Positions 57,205 through 64,000 of a DNA stretch of 64,000 nt are shown here, in pieces (within the stretch, counting starts at the first letter, position 1; each line of letters begins with the position of its first letter). Position numbers and translations under genes: made by a program. A model generated the notes under the pieces. The model saw only the letters and a program-made list of their open reading frames with translations, searched no databases and was not told the origin of the DNA. The stretch lies in contig NC_090784.1 of the NCBI RefSeq assembly GCF_040054535.1, forward strand, positions 14,933,001 through 14,997,000. The letters are read 5' to 3'. Origin of the DNA: Antennarius striatus. Lineage: Eukaryota; Chordata; Actinopteri; Lophiiformes; Antennariidae.

Positions 57205-57490
57205 TTTACATGTGCAGTAAATGGACTTGCATAGCACCTCTCTAGTCCGAACACTCAGTGCGCATTGCAACACAAACTAACAGTCTGTGTTCACACATTG
57301 TGGGGAGAGTGGAGCAGGCGTGGGGGGGGGGTGACATCTACAGCAGTAACCATTCATGCTGTCACTCTCACACTAGTGGAACAGCCAGATTCAGGGTTCA
57401 GTATCTCGCCCAAGCACACTTCAATATGTAGACTGTAGGGAAGGGGATCAAACCAACAACTTTCCGACAGGTGTACGACTTCTCAACCCT
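57205..57490 (-). repeat. SINE, minus orientation
   Basis: On the minus strand a tRNA-like B-box region ('TTGGTTTGATCCCCTTCCCT') is followed by 'GTGTGCTTGGGCGAGATACT', 'GAACCCTGAATCTGGC' and a tail 'GCTATGCAAGTCCATTTACT', matching the end of the familiar fish SINE in which a gcgctatataa-like stretch precedes gtccatttac. Confidence 0.55.
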
Positions 57491-58850
57491 AACCCTCTTG
57501 GTGGCTTTGTGTCTTTCACCAATGATCTTGCCAATTCAGAGGACTTATTGAACAGCAAACAATTAGATGTTTATGGTAGAAAACTACGAAGTGCATCGTA
57601 GCGTTCCACTGAGAGGCAGACTGGTTGACTAGCACTGGTACTGGAAGAGAGCCATTGTTACTCTCCATCCTGATCAGTCTCTGTTGAGGACTGATCTTGT
57701 TTGAGTTTAATATATATACTGATTATTGTCTATGGTTTTTATGCAGTCAATGGTTTCCATTGCTTTCTGTGAAATTTGCATTTATGCTGCAGACTCAAAA
57801 CATGTTCGGGAAGACAACATCTTTATTCATGTAAAAGTAAGATTACACTTCTGGGGTCACAAACTGCAAACAATCTATATTTAGAATGCCATGCATGACC
57901 AATACCACTGTCAAATTTACATTATAAACTCCACAAAGTCCGATGACTAATGAATTACCATTTGCTTGCATGTTTGTTGGCTGACATTAATTTTACATTG
58001 CTCTCACTTACTAAATCCACCTCAGCCAATGCAGTCTAATCAACCTATAAATTCTATACTGACATTGAGCCACCACAATTATCCAACAGCAATTCATCTT
58101 GTAAAAGATGCACCCTCATCTAAAATCACAGAACCGGAGACCATTAAACTCCACAAATTGGATATTTAAGACCATAAATTTTAAATCACAAAAGTCTTAT
58201 CGTGGGAAGTTAACATTAGGTCACATTATGATAATAACTAAAACATGTATCACTGCAACATTGCATTTACAGTCATGTATGTTGTTGGATTTGTAGCTGA
58301 AATGAATCATTCATTCATGACTATGATCGATTTGTTGTGCTGATGGACAGACAAACCGACAGACAGACAGATTGATAACTATAACTAACTATAACTAGAT
58401 AAACTCAAGCTGAAGAGCCAGAGGCCAGAATCACATCTAAGTAAAATCCAGGACAACTGATACTGCCTCACGTGACGTCACTTAAATCAATGACAAATTT
58501 CGATGCAGCGCCCTCTGGTGGCATAACGCTTTTTATATATTAAATCCATGCAGTTCGCAAAAATTCAAGACACTACTAATTAATTTCCATACTGCGCAGA
58601 ATTAAATAGAAACAACGTCTTCTGGGAACGGAAGTACATCCGAAATTCTTTGATTACTTACATACGTTTGAGAAAAAGTATAGATTTTAGAAACGTGAAA
58701 ACACCCTATGTATGACCATCTCTGTATGAGGTTTATTTTCTTTCTTTACATTTTATGCTTTAATAAACGTATTTTTTTTAATTTTTAGTTGTATTTTATT
58801 GACCCATTCACTAAATCCGCCGTATTCCTACCACTTTTTGGATAACTAAG
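57491..58850. other. Intergenic, no gene recognised
   Basis: AT-rich, with no conserved coding segment on either strand. An overlapping E-box/CRE composite (CACGTGACGTCAC) sits at 58469-58481. Confidence 0.35.
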
Positions 58851-60672
<1,822 letters not shown>

Positions 60673-60743
60673 AACATGCATGATGAGATTCATTTTAAAA
60701 TATCACATGCAGACACTCCGAAGAATATGCATTCCTCAATAAA

Positions 60744-62327
60744 CGGATGAAATGTTAGTTAGTATGTTTTAGTTTCTCCAACTGGTGCAATGGCTCTGAA
60801 TCACTGTCTCTGAAGGTTCCCTCTGTCTGACTCACTCCTGTTTGGAAGATTGGACCGGCGCTGTTTGTATGTGTTTGAACTCACCTATTGCCAAAAAAAA
60901 AAATCCCCAAAAGTTACCGCCTGTTTGACCATATAAGGACATGAGGAGGATTGCTGAAATCATCTTTGGGTGCCATTGTGGGATATGGACATACTCGGTC
61001 TTTTCCCGTCTCTCTCTCTCTGACACAAACACAGACACCTCCTCTTTGCAGAGATACAGCAACTACTTTCCTTGCTGGAGAGGTTTAGTTAAGAGGATGA
61101 GCCAGATTAGGTCTCAAAAGAGTCTTTATCTAATCTCACACATACTGTAATGTACTCTTTATCTGAGGAAATTGTGCCTTGGCGTAAACAAGAGAAGCGC
61201 TTAAGGCAACCCTGCTCTCACTACTACAACCGCACTAAAAATGCCAGTTCATGCTCTGTGCTAAACTGTAATCCTGCATTTTACTGTAATTCAACATTTT
61301 GTTTTAATTCAGCGTCAGCTGCTCAGTTTCTTTCCTCTCTCAGTGTGATGAGGCAAGATCTGAAAGAATTTTAATCAGATGGTGGATAGAAAAAAAAAAG
61401 AGCAATGACTTAGAAAAAACAGAAATCTGGTGAGGCTGTTATGAGTTATTCCTGACGCAGCTGAACTGAGAAAAGCAGTCCTGTGAGTCGTGTAACTGAA
61501 GCCTCACACTCCTACCATCCCGACCTTTCATCTCCTCTCACTTCATTTGGTTCCTACGCTTTATTCAAATACTCCATCCTCCATCTGAATCCTTGGCTGA
61601 AGCAAACAGATGAAAATAGAGCAAAACAATGCAGACTAAAACACGACTGGGTCTATTAAGCATGTTTGAACAGACGGAGAGGTAAGAGGGTAGGATTTTA
61701 ATTATCACCAGCATTTTCTCCTCCAGCCATTACACTGGGGATCAGTCTGAAGGTTTTTATAGGTGCCCTAGGACTGCAGAGTATTTCCTTGTTGTTTAGG
61801 CCCACGCTGGGATCCTGCAATCCAGATGACGACAGAAACTAAAGTGTACAGCAATTTCCAGCCACATATTTCACTCACACACAAAAAACAGCATGCATCT
61901 CTCTTACACGCAGACAAGCATGCAATGGGCTCTGCAGAGGGTTTTATGTTGGTACACTACACTTTTCTAAAATGCTGGAAGTATTTTTCAGAAGCAGGGA
62001 GGATTTGGGGAGATGTATGCAACAAGCTGCAAGCAGCCTCCTTCACACATCTCGCTCAGAAAAGCAGCTCTCTCGACACACATGTAAGTCTAGTGCAGTG
62101 TGAGATACTCCAGTGTCTTCGCATTTAGAATGAAAAATGCTGCATTACGGAGCTGCAACCGCGGGCTGCTGTCATTGTGCAGATTATTTCATAATTACTG
62201 CCAAAACTCTTAGCCTATACACAATTTCAAGTAATATCTAGTTAAAACTAGCCCAGATTAATACAGTACAATACTGCTTTAATATAAATAAATAAATAAA
62301 AATATAAATATAAATATTATATATATG

Positions 62328-62388
<61 letters not shown>

Positions 62389-63480
62389 CCCACACTGAGT
62401 CATACAAGACAAAGGAAATCAACAAGTCTTCATATTTGACATTCTTAATCATGATTAACCAACCGACTGTTCAGCCCTGCTTTTGGCAGGACTAAAATCA
62501 CTCAAGTTCATTTTTATACTTTTTAATCTTAGTTTGATTACAAGGCACTAATCCTCGACTCCAGAGTAGAGGGTGAAATGTATCTGAATCTTATACTTAA
62601 CTGACCAGAAGGGCATTCAGTGTATTTCGATACCGGTACATGCAGTAGAAGCATTAGTTCTCTGGAATGCCAGCAGTCCTTGAGGTTTCCTATATGTCCA
62701 TCAGTATGTGTGTGTGTATGACAGTGTTGTTACATAATTCTGCAACACTCCTCCTTTTCATTTTTTTTTTTTTTGCTGCATTGAGGATATAACTGAATCA
62801 AATTTCTCCTCAGAGATTATTGTGTGTGTCTGTGTTGATACATATCTGAGCCACCATACAAGAGGCTATAAGCTGCTTAACGACGAGCTGACTCAGGGCA
62901 CATGCAGTTCTTCTGTTTCTTAAGCGAAAGATGAGCTATGATCAACATATTTTGGTGAAAAAGGTGTGAGTGACTGAGGATGAACCAGCTGAATTGTATT
63001 TTTTTTTTTTACTCAAAGACTTCACTTATTACAGCAAGAAAAGGGATTTGGTTTAGATGTAGTAGCGTAAAGTGAAAAAGCATTCAGCATCAGCAGGGGG
63101 TCGAAATGTCTTCCACCATAGGTTGTCTATATCTGGAATTGAGTATTCCATCAAAGCAGAGGGATGAGTTACCAGCTTGGTTTTATTTGTAACATTTACA
63201 CTGCATATTCTGTTTAAACAGCTAATAAAGTGGATGACATTTTCTGACATGAAAGGAGATAGAATCCTGCTGGCTCCCAGGCTCCTCGCTGACAAACACA
63301 ATCCAACTAAAGTTGATCATATTCAGTTATTTCCCCAAAATGTTTCATTGTTTGTTCAACTGCAGCCTTCCTCAAGTGTAAGATAAACAGCAGGTGCATT
63401 CCTAACTAATCCAATTTCAGCCAAACATCTCCTCAGCTCTCCTCAGCAGTCCTAATGGTGCAGTCAATGGAAGAGGAGCG
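60744..63480. other. Intergenic, no gene recognised
   Basis: No conserved coding segment seen. Contains a (TA)n microsatellite with TATG interruptions at about 62290-62386 and short homopolymer runs (A near 60893 and 61390, T near 62762 and 63000). Confidence 0.4.
62290..62386. repeat. (TA)n microsatellite
   Basis: AT-only run with ATAA and TATG interruptions, about 100 bp. Confidence 0.9.
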
Positions 63481-63488
63481 AGCTGAGA

Positions 63489-63543
63489 ATGAAAGGACTA
63501 ATATTTTGTGTTTTTGCCATCATGATGCTCACTCCTTCTAAAG
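63489..63543 (+). CDS. Possible signal-peptide first exon of a secreted protein (partial)
   Basis: An ATG opens 18 codons, MKGLIFCVFAIMMLTPSK, with a charged n-region and a hydrophobic core typical of a signal peptide. They end in phase 1 at a consensus donor (AAAG|GTAAGA). A phase-1 signal-peptide exon is typical of small cytokines and other secreted proteins, but nothing more is visible before the window ends, so the family is unknown. Against it, upstream out-of-frame ATGs at about 63453 and 63465 would start an overlapping short frame. Confidence 0.3.
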
Positions 63544-64000
63544 GTAAGATGCCCCAAAGTTATTATCAATTTCTCCTAAGCTATATATTCTTGTTGGCTT
63601 CACAAAATTGAAATAAGTAATTTATCAGTAATTTTATAGCAACAGGAATAGGATTTTAAAAACCTCCATGATTAGTGGAATATGAACAAGGCCCTTACTT
63701 CTAATCTCTCTAATGTTTAAAACATCAGTTCCTCCACTGGTATTAAAATCTGATAATTGGGGTATAAAACATAATGAAACAATAGAAAACGTTCATCCCA
63801 CTTTCATAAAGTCTACGTCAAAGTTACTGATTTATAACAACAAAAACACATCCGTCCAAGTTTACTCTCAGACGAGTTGTCCTTCAATTAATTCTTTAAA
63901 ACTGGTTTAAGAAAGGTGTCAATTCAACTCAATGGTCATTTTACAATCTAGAGCTAAGTTTACCATTACTGGCTATTTTTTCTAAAATACAGTATTTTCT

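Overview
This is a vertebrate nuclear genome window, almost certainly from a ray-finned (teleost) fish. The genes are intron-rich with GT-AG splice sites. Long (CA)n, (TA)n and (TCTA)n microsatellites are frequent. The interspersed repeats (tRNA-derived SINEs, an L2/Maui-like LINE 3' end, an RTE-like LINE) look like teleost families. No bacterial, viral or CRISPR feature was seen. Gene names come from reading conserved protein segments and neighbour order by eye; no database search was run.

Layout. (1) 1-30.8 kb, minus strand: two FERM-domain genes in tandem, ptpn3 (complete CDS, 28917 to 13451) followed by epb41l4b (5' part, 11449 to 918, continuing past the left edge). This is the same order and orientation as I recall for human 9q31. 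One ptpn3 intron (21289-24940) is filled by a dead RTE-like LINE that is itself split by a DNA transposon with inverted ends. (2) 30.8-36.1 kb: intergenic, with a TA/GT palindrome, a SINE and an L2-like LINE tail. (3) 36.1-39.4 kb, plus: an SGK-family kinase (sgk2-like, SGK1-type N-terminus). (4) 40.2-41.9 kb, minus: a small four-pass membrane protein of the TMEM244 family. (5) 42.6-55.4 kb, plus: l3mbtl1, a three-MBT-repeat chromatin reader, head to head with the TMEM244-like gene. (6) 59.8-60.7 kb, plus: a TMEM200-family two-pass membrane protein, closest to TMEM200B. (7) A possible signal-peptide first exon near 63.5 kb.

Exon coordinates were worked out by hand from splice signals, reading-frame phase and family alignment. 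For ptpn3, sgk, tmem244-like and l3mbtl1 the summed exon lengths are exact multiples of three (877, 415, 152 and 838 aa), which supports the models. The genes do not form a pathway. Their linkage looks like a whole-genome-duplication paralogon: SGK, TMEM244, L3MBTL and TMEM200 members also lie together on human 6q22-23 (SGK1, TMEM244, L3MBTL3, TMEM200A), and SGK2-L3MBTL1 lie together on 20q13.

No wholly new system was found. The most interesting sequence-level signals are microsatellites that form or abut splice sites in several genes, including a 198-bp sgk intron made of tetranucleotide repeat that is open in frame with the kinase.
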